Assembly: GCA_029721435.1 (NCBI GenBank)
Contig: CM056576.1
Coordinates: forward strand, 74,603,876 to 74,667,875
Source of the DNA: Gymnothorax reevesii
Taxonomy: Eukaryota; Chordata; Actinopteri; Anguilliformes; Muraenidae
Direction of reading: 5' to 3'
Length of the DNA stretch: 64,000 nt
The translations under genes were made by a program, and so were the position numbers. Position 1 is the first letter of the stretch. Every line of letters begins with the position of its first letter. Shown here in pieces: positions 8,500-20,400 of this stretch. Below the pieces are notes generated by a model. The model was not told the origin of the DNA. It saw nothing but the letters and a program-made list of their open reading frames with translations, and searched no databases.

Positions 8500-10370
8500 G
8501 GGTGGTTGCTATGGTCGTTCTGGGTGGTTGCTAGGGCATTGCTAAGCAGTTGCTATGGTGTTCTGGGTGGATGCTACGGCGTTGCTAGGCGGTTGCTATG
8601 GTGTTCTGGGTGGTTGCTACGGTGTTGCTAAGCAGGTGCTATGGTGTTCTGGGTGGATGCTACGGCGTTGCTAGGCGGTTGCTATGGTGTTCTGGGTGGT
8701 TGCTAGGGCGTTGCTCTGGTGTTCTGGGTGGTTGCTCGGGCGTTGCTAGGCAGTTGCTATGGTGTTCTAGATTGTTGCTCGGCGGTTGCTATGGTGTTCT
8801 GGGTGGTTGCTATGGGTGTTGCTATGGTGTTCTGGGTGGTTGTTAGGCGGTTGCTCTGGTGTTTTGGGTGGTTGCTTGGCGGTTGCTATGGTGTTCTGGG
8901 TGGTAGCTAGGCGGTTGCCAGGGTGTTCTGGGTGGTTGCTAGGTCGTTGCTAGGCAGTTGCTATGGTGTTCTGGGTGGTTGCTAGGCGGTTGCTATGGTG
9001 TTCTGGGTGGTTGTTAGAGCGTTGCTATAGGGTCCTGGGTGGTTGCTAGGCGGTTGCTATGGCATTCTGGGTGGTTGCTAGGGCTTTGCTAAGCAGTTGC
9101 TATGATGTTCTGGGTGGTTGCTAGGGCGTTGCTAGGTGGTTGCTATGGTGTTCTGGGTGGTTGATAGGGTGTTGTTAGGCAGTTGCTATGCTGTTCTGGG
9201 TGGTTGCTAGGCCGTTGCTATGGTGTTCTGTGTGGTTGCTATGGCGTTGCTAGGCAGTTGCTATTGTGTTCTGGGTGGTTGCTAGGCCGTTGCTAGGCAG
9301 TTGCTATGGTGTTCTGGGTGGTTGTTAGGGTGGTTGCTATGGCGTTCTGGGTGGTTGCTAGGGCATTGCCAGGCGGTTGCTATGGTGTTCTGGGTGGTTG
9401 CTAGGGTGTTGCTAGGCAGTTGCTATGGTGTTCTGGGTGGTTGCTAGGTGGTTGCTATGATGTTCTGGCTGGTTGCTAGGGCGTTGCTAGGCGGTTGCTA
9501 TGGTGTTCTGGGTGGTTGCTCGGGCGTTGCTAGGCGGTTGCTATGGTGTTCTGGGTGGTTGCTAGGGCGTTGCTATGGTGTTCGGGGTGGTTGCTAGGGC
9601 GTTGCTAGGCAGTTGCTATGGTGTTCTGGATGGTTGCTAGGCGGTTGCTATGGTGTTCTGGGTGGTTGCGAGGGTGTTGCTATGGTGTTCTGGGTGGTTG
9701 TTAGGCGGTTGCTCTGGTGTTCTGGGTTGTTGCTAGGCGGTTGCTATGGTGTTCTGGGTGGTAGCAAGGCTGTTGCAATGGTGTTCTGGGTGGTTGCTAG
9801 ATCATTGCTAGGCAGTTGCTTTGGTGTTCTGGGTGGTTGCTAGGTGGTTGCTATGGTGTTCTGGGTGGTTGCTAGGGCGTTGCTAGGCAGTTGCTGTGGT
9901 GTTCTGATGGTTGCTAGGCGGGTGGTATGGTGTTCTGGGTGGTTGCTAGGGCGTTGCCAGGCAGTTGCTATGGTGTTCTGGGTGGTTGCTAGGGCGTTGC
10001 TATGGTGTTCTGGGTGGTAGCTAGGCAGTTGCTATTGTGTTCTGGGTTGTTGCTAGGCGGTTGCTATGGTGTTCTGGGTGGTTGCTAGGGCGTTGCTAGG
10101 CAGTTGCTATGGTGTTCTGGGTGGTTGCTAGGGCGTTGCTAGGCAGTTGCTATGGTGTGCTGGGTGGTTGCAAGGCGGGTGCTATGGTGTTCTGGGAGGT
10201 TGCTAGTGCATTGCTAGGCGGTTGCTATGGTATTCTGGGTGGTTGCTAGGGCCTTGCTAGGCGGTTGCTATGGTGTTCTGGGAGGTTGCTTGGGCATTGC
10301 TAGGCTGTTGCTATGGTGTTCTGGGTGGTTGCTAGGGCGTTGCTACGCGGTTGCTATGGTGTTCTGGATG
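8500..10370 (+). repeat. Intra-block segmental duplication, copy A
   Basis: Collinear with 12030-13900 at a constant 3,530-bp offset. Matching landmarks are 8598/12128, 9613/13143 and 10151/13681. The last is the rare TATGGTGTGCTGGG followed by GCAAGGCGG. Endpoints are approximate because the whole context is repetitive. Confidence 0.85.
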
Positions 10371-10652
10371 GTTGTTAGGGTGTTGCTATGCAGTTGCTTT
10401 GGTGTTCTAGGTGGTTGTTAGGGCGTTGCTAGGCAGTTGCTAAGGTGTTGTGGGTGGTTGCTAGGGCGTTGTTGGCAGTTGCTATGGTGTTCTGGGTGGT
10501 TGCTAGGCGGTTGCTTTGGTGTTCTGGGTGGTTGCTAGGGCGTTGCTAGGCAGTTGCTATGGTTTTCTGGGTGGTTGCAAGGGCGTTGCTAGGCAGTTGC
10601 TATGGTGTTCTGGGTGGTTGCTAGGGCGTTGCTATGGTGTTCTGGGTGGTTG

Positions 10653-11690
10653 TTAGGGTGGTTGCTATGGCGTTCTGGGTGGTTGCTAGGGCATTGCTAA
10701 GCAGTTGCTATGGTGTTCTGGGTGGATGCTACGGCGTTGCTAGGCGGTTGCTATCGTGTTCTGGCTGGTTGCTACGGTGTTGCTAAGCAGTTGCTATGGT
10801 GTTCTGGGTGGATGCTACGGCGTTGCTAGGCGGTTGCTATGGTGTTCTGGGTGGTTGCTAGTGCGTTGCTATGGTGTTCTGGGTGGTTGCTCGGGCGTTG
10901 CTAGGCAGTTGCTATGGTGTTCTAGATTGTTGCTTGGCGGTTGCTTTGGTGTTCTGGGTGGTTGCTATGGGTGTTGCTATGGTGCTCTGGGTGGTTGTTA
11001 GGCGGTTGCTCTGGTGTTATGGGTGGTTGCTTGGCGGTTGCTATGGTGTTCTGGGTGGTAGCTAGGCGGTTGCCAGGGTGTTCTGGGTGGTTGCTAGGTC
11101 GTTGCTAGGCAGTTGCTATGGTGTTCTGGGTGGTTGCTAGGCGGTTGCTATGGTGTTCTGGGTGGTTGCTAGAGCGTTGCTATAGGGTCCTGGGTGGTTG
11201 CTAGGCGGTTGCTATGGCATTCTGGGTGGTTGCTAGGGCTTTGCTAAGCAGTTGCTATGATGTTCTGGGTGGTTGCTAGGGCGTTGCTAGGTGGTTGCTA
11301 TGGTGTTCTGGGTGGTTGCTAGGTTGTTGCTAGGCAGTTGCTATGCTGTTCTGGGTGGTTCCTAGGCCGTTGCTCTGGTGTTCTGGGTGGTTGCTATGGC
11401 GTTGCTAGGCAGTTGCTATTGTGTTCTGGGTGGTTGCTAGGCCGTTGCTAGGCAGTTGCTATGGTGTTCTGGGTGGTTGTTAGGGTGGTTTCTATGGCGT
11501 TCTGGGTGGTTGCTAGGGCATTGCCAGGCGGTTGCTATGGTGTTCTGTGTGGTTGCTAGGGTGTTGCTAGGCAGTTGCTATGGTGTTCTGGGTGGTTGCT
11601 AGGTGGTTGCTATGATGTTCTGGCTGGTTGCTAGGGCGTTGCTAGGCGGTTGCTATGGTGTTCTGGGTGGTTGCTCGGGCGTTGCTAGGC
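10653..11690 (+). repeat. Intra-block segmental duplication, partial copy B
   Basis: This segment repeats the 8.5-9.6 kb order at an offset of about 2,155 bp (8598/10753 and 8719/10874) and the 12.0-13.0 kb order at 1,375 bp. It includes the landmark variants GGATGCTACGG and TTCTAGATTGTTGC. Endpoints are approximate. Confidence 0.8.
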
Positions 11691-12029
11691 GGTTGCTATG
11701 GTGTTCTGGGTGGTGGCTAGGGTGTTGCTAGGCAGTTGCTATGGTGTTCTGGGTGGTTGCTAGGTGGTTGCTATGGTGTTCTGGGTGGTTGCTAGGGCGT
11801 TGCGAGGCGGTTGCTATGGTGTTCTGGGTGGTTGCTCGGGCGTTGCTAGGCGGTAGCTATGGTGTTTTGGGTGGTTGCTAGGGCGTTGCTATGGTGTTCT
11901 GGGTGGTTGCTAGGGCGTTGCTAGGCAGTTGCTATGGTGTTTTGGGTGGTTGCTAGGGCGTTGCTATGGTGTTCTGGGTGGTTGCTATGGCGTTGCTAGG
12001 CAGTTGCTATGGTGTTCTGGGTGGTTGTT

Positions 12030-13900
12030 AGGGTGGTTGCTATGGCGTTCTGGGTGGTTGCTAGGGCATTGCTAAGCAGTTGCTATGGTGTTCTGGGTGG
12101 ATGCTACCGCGTTGCTAGGCGGTTGCTATGGTGTTCTGGGTGGTTGCTACGGTGTTGCTAAGCAGTTGCTATGGTGTTCTGGGTGGATGCTACGGCGTTG
12201 CTAGGCGGTTGCTATGGTGTTCTGGGTGGTTGCTAGTGCGTTGCTATGGTGTTCTGGGTGGTTGCTCGGGCGCTGCTAGGCAGTTGCTATGGTGTTCTAG
12301 ATTGTTGCTCGGCGGTTGCTTTGGTGTTCTGGGTGGTTGCTATGGGTGTTGCTATGGTGTTCTGGGTGGTTGTTAGGCGGTTGCTCTGGTGTTATGGGTG
12401 GTTGCTTGGCGGTTGCTATGGTGTTCTGGGTGGTAGCTAGGCGGTTGCCAGGGTGTTCTGGGTGGTTGCTAGGTCGTTGCTAGGCAGTTGCTATGGTGTT
12501 CTGGGTGGTTGCTAGGCGGTTGCTATGGTGTTCTGGGTGGTTGCTAGAGCGTTGCTATAGGGTCCTGGGTGGTTGCTAGGCGGTTGCTATGGCATTCTGG
12601 GTGGTTGCTAGGGCTTTGCTAAGCAGTTGCTATGATGTTCTGGGTGGTTGCTAGGGCGTAGCTAGGTGGTTGCTATGGTGTTCTGGGTGGTTGCTAGGGT
12701 GTTGCTAGGCAGTGGCTATGCTGTTCTGGGTGGGTCCTAGGCCGTTGCTCTGGTGTTCTGGGTGGTTGGTATGGCGTTGCTTGGCGGTTGCTATTGTGTT
12801 CTGGGTGGTTGCTAGGCCGTTGCTAGGCAGTTGCTATGGTGTTCTGGGTGGTTGTTAGGGTGGTTGCTATGGCGTTCTGGGTGGTTGCTAGGGCATTCCC
12901 AGGCGGTTGCTATGGTGTTCTGGGTGGTTGCTAGGGTGTTGCTAGGCAGTTGCTATGGTGTTCTGGGTGGTTGCTAGGTGGTTGCTATGATGTTCTGGCT
13001 GGTTGCTAGGGCGTTGCTAGGCGGTTGCTATGGTGTTCTGGGTGGTTGCTCGGGCGTTGCTAGGCGGTTGCTATGGTGTTCTGGGTGGTTGCTAGAGCGT
13101 TGCTATGGTGTTCTGGGTGGTTGCTAGGGCGTTGCTAGGCAGTTGCTATGGTGTTCTGGATGGTTGCTAGGCGGTTGCTATGGTGTTCTGGGTGGTTGCG
13201 AGGGTGTTGCTATGGTGTTCTGGGTGGTTGTTAGGCGGTTGCTCTGGTGTTCTGGGTTGTTGCTAGGCGGTTGCTATGGTGTTCTGGGTGGTAGCAAGGC
13301 TGTTGCAATGGTGTTCTGGGTGGTTGCTAGATCATTGCTAGGCAGTTGCTATGGTGTTCTGGGTGGTTGCTAGGTGGTTGCTATGGTGTTCTGGGTGGTT
13401 GCTAGGGCGTTGCTAGGCAGTTGCTATGGTGTTCTGATGGTTGCTAGGCGGTTTCTATGGTGTTCTGGGTGGTTGCTAGGGCGTTGCCAGGCAGTTGCTA
13501 TGGTGTTCTGGGTGGTTGCTAGGGCGTTGCTATGGTGTTCTGGGTGGTAGCTAGGCAGTTGCTATTGTGTTCTGGGTGGTTGCTAGGCGGTTGCTATGGT
13601 GTTCTTGGTGGTTGCTAGGGCGTTGCTAGGCAGTTGCTTTGGTGTTCTGGGTGGTTGCTAGGGCGTTGCTAGGCAGTTGCTATGGTGTGCTGGGTGGTTG
13701 CAAGGCGGTTGCTATGGTGTTCTGGGAGGTTGCTAGTGCATTGCTAGGCGGTTGCTATGGTGTTCTGGGTGGTTGCTAGGGCCTTGCTAGCCGGCTGCTA
13801 TGGTGTTCTGGGAGGTGGCTAGGGCATCGCTAGGCTGTTGCTATGGTGGTCTGGGTGGTTGCTAGGGCGTTGCTAGGCGGGTGCTATGGTGTTCTGGGTG
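12030..13900 (+). repeat. Intra-block segmental duplication, copy C
   Basis: Second complete copy of the 8500-10370 segment, with no net insertion or deletion over about 1.9 kb. This segment lies within the larger 6.5-kb duplication, so a further copy occurs at about 18.5-20.3 kb. Confidence 0.85.
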
Positions 13901-16105
13901 GTTGGTAGGGTGGTGCTAGGCAGTTGCTATGGTGTTCTGGGTGGTTGCTAGGCGGTTGCTTTGGTGTTCTGGGTGGTTGCTAGGGCGTTGCTAGGCAGTT
14001 GCTATGGTGTTTTGGGTGGTTGCTAGGTGGTTGCTATGGTGTTCTGGGTGGTTGCTAGGGCGTTGCTAGGCAGTTGCTATGGTGTTCTGGGTGGTTGCTA
14101 GGCGGTTGCTATGGTGTTCTGGGTGGTCACTCGGGCGTTGCTAGGCAGTTGCTATGGTGTTCTGGGTGGTTGCTTGGCGGTTGCTATGGTGTTCTGGGTG
14201 GTGGCTAGGGCGTTGCTAGGCAGTTGCTATGGTGTGCTGGGTGGTTGCTAGGCGGTTGCTATGGTGTTCTGGGTGGTTGCTAGGGCATTGCTAGGCAGTT
14301 GCTATGGTGTTCTGGGTGGTTGCTAGGCGGTTGCTATTGTGTTCTGGGTGGTTGCTAGGGCATTGCTAGGCTGTTGCTATGGTGTTCTGGGTGGTTGCTA
14401 GGGCGTTGCTAGGCGGTTGCTATGGTGTTCTTGGTGGTTGTTAGGGTGTTGCTAGGCAGTTGCTATGGTGATCTGGGTGGTTGCTAGGCGGTTGCTATGG
14501 TGTTCTGGGTGGTTGCTAGGGCGTTGCTAGGCAGTTGCTATGGTGTTTTGGGTGGTTGCTAGGCAGTTGCTATGGTGTTCTGGGTGGTTGCTAGGCGGTT
14601 GCTTTGGTGTTCTGGGTGGTTGCTAGGCGGTTGCTAGTCAGTTGCTATGGTGTTTTGTGTGGTTGCTAGGCGGTTGCTATGGTGTTCTGGGTGGCTGCTA
14701 GGGCATTGCTAGGCGGTGCTTTGGTGTTCTGGGTGGTTGCTAGGGCGTTGCTAGGCAGTTGCTATGGTGTTCTGGGTGGTTGCTCGGGCGTTGCTAGGCA
14801 GTTGCCATGGTGTTCTGGGTGGTTGCTGGGGCGTTGATAGGCAGTTGCTTTGGTGTTCTGGGTGGTTGCTAGGGCGTTGCTAGGCAGTTGCTATGGTGTT
14901 CTGGGTGGTTGCTAGGTGGTTGCTATGGTTTTCTGGGTGGTTGCTAGGGCATTGCTAAGCAGTTGCTATGGTGTTCTGGGTGGTTGCTACGGCGTTGCTA
15001 GGCGGTTGCTATGGTGTTCTGGGTGGTGGCTAGGGTGTTGCTAGGCAGTTGCTATGGTGTTCTGGGTGGTTGCTAGGTGGTTGCTATGGCGTTCTGGGTG
15101 GTTGCTAGGGCGTTGCGAGGCGGTTGCTATGGTGTTCTGGGTGGTTGCTCGGGCGTTGCTAGGCAGTTGCTATGGTGTTTTGGGTGGTTGCTAGGGCGTT
15201 GCTATGGTGTTTTGGGTGGTTGCTAGGGCGTTGCTAGGCAGTAGCTATGGAGTTCTGGATGGTTGCTAGGCGGTTGCTATGGTGTTCTGGGTGGATGGCA
15301 GGGTGTTGCTATGGTGTTCTGGGTGGTTGCTAGGCGGTTGCTATGGTGTTCTGGGTGGTAGCTAGGCGGTTGCTATGGTGTTCTGGGTGGTAGCTAGGTC
15401 GTTGCTAGGCAGTTGCTCTGGTGATCTGGGTGGTTGCTAGGCGGTTGCTATGGTGTTCTGGGTGGTTGCTAGGGGGTTGCTATGGCGTTCTGCGTGGTTG
15501 CTAGAGTGTTGCTATGGGGTTCTGGGTGGTTGCTAGGCGGTTGCTATGGCATTCTGGGTGGTTGCTAGGGCTTTGCTAAGCAGTTGCTATGATGTTCTGG
15601 GTGGTTGCTAGGGCGTTGCTAGGTGGTTGCTTTGGTGTTCTGGGTGGTTGCTAGGGTGTTGCTAGGCAGTTGGTATGCTGTTCTGGGTGGTTGCCATTCC
15701 GTTGCTATGGTGTTCTGGGTGGTTGCTAGGGCGTTGCTCGGCAGTTGCTTTGGTGTTCTGGGTGGTTGTTAGGGCGTTGCTAGGCAGTTGCTTTGGTGTT
15801 CTGAGTGGTTGCTAGGGCGTTGCTAGGCAGTTGCCATGGTGTTCTGGGTGGTTGCTAGGGCGTTGCTAGGCAGTTGCTTTGGTGTTCTGGGTGGTTGCTA
15901 GGGCGTTGCTAGGCAGTTGCTATGGTGTTCTGGGTGGTTGTTAGGGTGGTTGCTATGGCGTTCTGGGTGGTTGCTAGGGCATTGCTAAGCAGTTGCTATG
16001 GTGTTCTTGTTGTTGCTAGGGCATTGATGTGTCTTGTTTGGGGATCGAGTGAAAACTGGGAGAAGTAGTGAACCGTACGATTACGAAATTATTTGGAATA
16101 TTAAC

Positions 16106-16684
16106 AAGGAAGGAAGGAGGGAAAGAAGGAACTAATGAGCGAAGTAAGGAAAGAAGGAATATAGGAAAAAAAGAAGGAAATCAAAGGAAGGCAGGAAAGA
16201 ACGAAGGAAAGAAGGCGAGGATGGATGGAAAGAAACAGAGGAATGAAGGAAAGAAGGAAGTAAAGAAGGAAGGAAAGGAAGAAGGGAAGAAGAAGGATTT
16301 AAGTAAAGATAGAAGGAAGGAAGGAAGGAAGGAAGTGAGGAAGAAGAAATGAAAAACAGAAGGAAAGAGAGAAGGAAGGAAAGAAAAAGTAAAGAAAGGA
16401 AGAGGGAGGGAAAGAGAGGGAAAGCAGAAAAAAGAAAGGAATAAAGATAAGAAGGATATGAAGGAATGAAAGAAGGCATGATGGAAGGGAAGAAAAACTA
16501 AGGAAGGTAGGAAAGAAAATTGGTAGGGAGGAAGAATGGTAGTAAGGATGAAAGGCAGGATAGAAGGAAGTAAAGTAGGAAAGAAGGTAGGAATACAGAG
16601 AGGGAGAGACGAAGGAGAGAAATAGGAGGGGAAAAGAAAGAAGTAATGACAGAAAATAGAAGGAAAGAAAGCAGTAAGGAAGCT
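16106..16684 (+). repeat. Polypurine tract, island 3
   Basis: GGAA-type homopurine tract. Private changes occur near 16585-16620, where GGTAGGAATACAGAGAGGG replaces the usual GGAACGAATAAAGGAAGG, and at about 16538 (GGTAGTAAGG). Confidence 0.92.
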
Positions 16685-16982
16685 GTAGTCTCAACAGAGC
16701 CAGATTGTAGTCTTACAGCCTGAGAAACTGACAGTTACAGCAGGTGGTCAGAACACCTGGCACAAGATTCCATTTGCTTAATGGCCCTATTGTGATGTCA
16801 TAATGCCAATGTTAAGTCTATGGGGGGAAAAAATTTATAGTTTTTTATTAATAACTCAAAAAGTATAAAAGTTACAAAGATGAAAAATACATTGCACAGG
16901 TGTCCTAAGTAAGACCTACGCAACGCAGTTTGAATGAAGTTTCTACGATAAACGGTTGAGGCCGCATTAAGTGTGTTAGAAG

Positions 16983-17023
16983 AATAATAATAATAACTAG
17001 ATAATGTAATTCCAGGGAATTAC
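16983..17023 (+). repeat. AAT run and palindrome, island 3
   Basis: Only about four AAT units (16983-16996), then CTAGATAATG and the palindrome at 17006-17023. Islands 3, 4, 8 and 9 share this minimal AAT form. Confidence 0.92.
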
Positions 17024-17417
17024 GTGTGCATTGAAAATGCAAAGTGTAGTTGCATAAGGTGGAGTTTGTAACATATCATTGCATTAAGATATTGGTAGCT
17101 ACGTTTTTAGTAAGATAATTTTGGTAGTGGTGAGGACTTTTATTTTGAAACAGATGTGGACTGAGGAAACAGTTTGCGGGAGTCAGAGTTGATGACAACT
17201 GTCATATGGAAATTTTTAATAGTGACATTTTTTAATAGTGAAGAATTGTAGTAAGGACTTATATTTTGAGACAGGATTGGGCAGAAGAAACAGTTGCCGG
17301 AAGTCATAGTCGAAAACAATCAGGAATTGGAATGGCTGAAAGGTTGATAAGTTGAGTAGCTTAAAAAGTTACATTTTTTTATTGTAATTTTATTTGTAAT
17401 GAGGACTGGCTGTAACA

Positions 17418-20400
17418 GTTGTTAGGCAGTTGCTATGGTGTTCTGTGTACTTGTGAGGGTGTTGCTAGGCAGCTGCTATCGTGTTCTGGGTGGTTGCTAG
17501 GGCATTGCTAGGCAGTTGCAATGGTGTTCTGGGTGGTTGCTAGGGCCTTGCTAAGCGGTTGCTATGGTGTTCTGAGTGGTTGATAGGGCGTTGCTAGGCG
17601 ATTGCTATGGTGTTCTGGGTGGTTGCTAGGCGGTTGCTATGGCGTTCTGGGTGGTTGCCAGAGCGTTGCTATGGGGTTCTGGGTGGTTGCTAGAGGGTTG
17701 CTATGGCATTCTGGGTGGTTGCTAGGGCTTTGCTAAGCAGTTGCTATGATGTTCTGGGTGGTTGCTAGGGCGTTGCTAGGTGGTTGCTTTGGTGTTCTGG
17801 GTGGTTGCTAGGGTGTTGCTAGGCAGTTGCTATGCTGTTCTGGGTGGTTGCCATGCCGTTGCTATGGTGTTCTGGGTGGTTGCTAGGGCGTTGCTCGGCA
17901 GTTGCTTTGGTGTTCTGGGTGGTTGCTAGGGCGTTGCTAGGCAGTTGCTTTGGTGTTCTGGGTGGTTGCTAGGGGGGTGCTAGGCAGTTGCCATGGTGTT
18001 GTGGGTGGTTGCTTGGGCGTTGCTAGGCAGTTGCTTTGGTGTTCTGGGTGGTTGCTAGGGCGTTGCTAGGCAGTTGCTATGGTGTTCTGGGTGGTTGTTA
18101 GGGTTGTTGCTATGGCGTTCTGGGTGGTTGCTAGGGCATTGCTAAGCAGTTGCTATGGTGTTCTGGGTGGTTGCTGCGGCGTTGCTAGGCGGTTGCTATG
18201 GTGTTCTGGGTGGTGGCTAGGGTGTTGCTAGGCAGTTGCTATGGTGTTCTAGGTGGTTGCTAGGTGGTTGCTATGGTGTTCTGGGTGGTTGCTAGGGCGT
18301 TGCGAGGCGGTTGCTATGGTGTTCTGGGTGGTTGCTCGGGCGTTGCTAGGCGGTTGCTATGGTGTTTTGGGTGGTTGCTAGGGCGTTGCTATGGTGTTCT
18401 GGGTGGTTGCTAGGGCGTTGCTAGGCAGTTGCTATGGTGTTTTGGGTGGTTGCTAGGGCGTTGCTATGGTGTTCTGGGTGGTTGCTATGGCGTTGCTAGG
18501 CAGTTGCTATGGTGTTCTGGGTGGTTGTTAGGGTGGTTGCTATGGCGTTCTGGGTGGTTGCTAGGGCATTGCTAAGCAGTTGCTATGGTGTTCTGGGTGG
18601 ATGCTACCGCGTTGCTAGGCGGTTGCTATGGTGTTCTGGGTGGTTGCTACGGTGTTGCTAAGCAGTTGCTATGGTGTTCTGGGTGGATGCTAGTGCGTTG
18701 CTATGGTGTTCTGGGTGGTTGCTCGGGCGTTGCTAGGCAGTTGCTATGGTGTTCTAGATTGTTGCTCGGCGGTTGCTTTGGTGTTCTGGGTGGTTGCTAG
18801 GGGGGGTGCTATGGGGTTCTGGGTGGGTGTTAGGCGGGTGGTCTGGTGTTATGGGTGGGTGCTTGGCGGTTGCTATGGCGGTCTGGGGGGTAGCTAGGCG
18901 GTTGCCAGGGTGTTCTGGGTGGTTGCTAGGTCGTTGCTAGGCAGTTGCTATGGTGTTCTGGGTGGTTGCTAGGCGGTTGCTATGGTGTTCTGGGTGGTTG
19001 CTAGAGCGTTGCTATAGGGTCCTGGGTGGTTGCTAGGCGGTTGCTATGGCATTCTGGGTGGTTGCTAGGGCTTTGCTAAGCAGTTGCTATGATGTTCTGG
19101 GTGGTTGCTAGGGCGTTGCTAGGTGGTTGGTATGGTGTTCTGGGTGGTTGCTAGGGTGTTGCTAGGCAGTTGCTATGCTGTTCTGGGTGGTTCCTAGGCC
19201 GTTGCTCTGGTGTTCTGGGTGGTTGCTATGGCGTTGCTAGGCAGTTGCTATTGTGTTCTGGGTGGTTGCTAGGCCGTTGCTAGGCAGTTGCTATGGTGTT
19301 CTGGGTGGTTGCTAGGTGGTTGCTATGGTGTTCTGGGTGGTTGCTAGGGCATTGCCAGGCGGTTGCTATGGTGTTCTGGGTGGTTGCTAGGGTGTTGCTA
19401 GGCAGTTGCTATGGTGTTCTGGGTGGTTGCTAGGTGGTTGCTATGATGTTCTGGCTGGTTGCTAGGGCGGTGCTAGGCGGTTGCTATGGTGTTCTGGGTG
19501 GATGCTCGGGCGTTGCTAGGCGGTTGCTATGGTGTTCTGGGTGGTTGCTAGGGCGTTGCTATGGTGTTCTGGGTGGTTGCTAGGGCGTTGCTAGGCAGTT
19601 GCTATGGTGTTCTGGATGGTTGCTAGGCGGTTGCTATGGTGTTCTGGGTGGTTGCGAGGGTGTTGCTATGGTGTTCTGGGTGGTTGTTAGGCGGTTGCTC
19701 TGGGGTTCTGGGTTGTTGCTAGGCGGTTGCTATGGTGTTCTGGGTGGTAGCAGGGCTGTTGCAGTGGTGTTCTGGGTGGTTGCTAGATCATTGCTGGGCA
19801 GTTGCTATGGTGTTCTGGGTGGTTGCTAGGTGGTTGCTATGGTGTTCTGGGTGGTTGCTAGGGCGTTGCTAGGCAGTTGCTATGGTGTTCTGATGGTTGC
19901 TAGGCGGTTTTTATGGTGTTGTGGGTGGTTGCTAGGGCGTTGCCAGGCAGTTGCTATGGTGTTCTGGGTGGTTGCTAGGGCGTTGCTATGGTGTTCTGGG
20001 TGGTTGCTAGGCAGTTGCTATGGTGTTCTGGGTGGTTGCAAGGAGGTTGCTATGGTGTTCTTGGTGGTTGCTAGGGCGTTGCTAGGCAGTTGCTTTTGTG
20101 TTCTAGGTGGTTGCTATGGCGTTGCTAGGCAGTTGCTATGGTGTTCTGGGTGGTTGCAAGGCGGTTGCTATGGTGTTCTGGGAGGTTGCTAGTGCATTGC
20201 TAGGCGGTTGCTATGGTGTTCTGGGTGGTTGCTAGGGCCTTGCTAGGCGGTTGCTATGGTGTTCTGGGAGGTTGCTAGGGCATTGCTAGGCTGTTGCTAT
20301 GGTGGTCTGGGTGGTTGCTAGGGCGTTGCTAGGCGGTTGCTATGGTGTTCTGGGTGGTTGTAAGGGTGTGGCTAGGCAGTTGCTATGGTGTTGTGGGTGG

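Larger units (their letters stand above)
7979..16005 (+). repeat. Minisatellite block 2 (longest, about 8.0 kb)
   Basis: The block opens collinear with blocks 7 and 10: the GGATGCTACGG variant is at 8569, 40737 and 55405, at nearly constant distance from the preceding island. Its unusual length is explained by internal duplication. The segment 8.5-10.4 kb recurs at 12.0-13.9 kb (offset 3,530 bp), and a partial copy lies between them at about 10.65-11.7 kb (offset 2,155 bp from the first). Removing 3,530 bp gives about 4.5 kb, close to block 7. No gene seen. Confidence 0.94.
16006..17417 (+). repeat. Island 3 (left edge shortened)
   Basis: A 1,412-bp copy of the same class as island 4. The first 43 bp of other islands (GAATATTTGC... 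to ...TGTTGTTCT) are missing. The block runs straight from GGTGTTCT into TGTTGTTGCTAGGGC. Class variants are GCATTAAGATATTGG, GGGAGTCAGAGTTG, AATCAGGAATTGG and TTTTATTTGTAATGAGG near the right end. No 46-bp module. Confidence 0.93.
11700..18200 (+). repeat. 6.5-kb unit duplication, copy 1 (contains island 3)
   Basis: Matches about 18200-24700. The offset is 6,500 bp at the left (GTGTTCTGGGTGGTGGC at 11701/18201; ATGCTACCGC at 12101/18601). It falls to 6,456-6,458 bp from about 12.2 kb onward (13143/19599, island starts 16006/22464). The 43-bp step equals one long monomer lost from the second copy. Endpoints are approximate. Confidence 0.85.
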
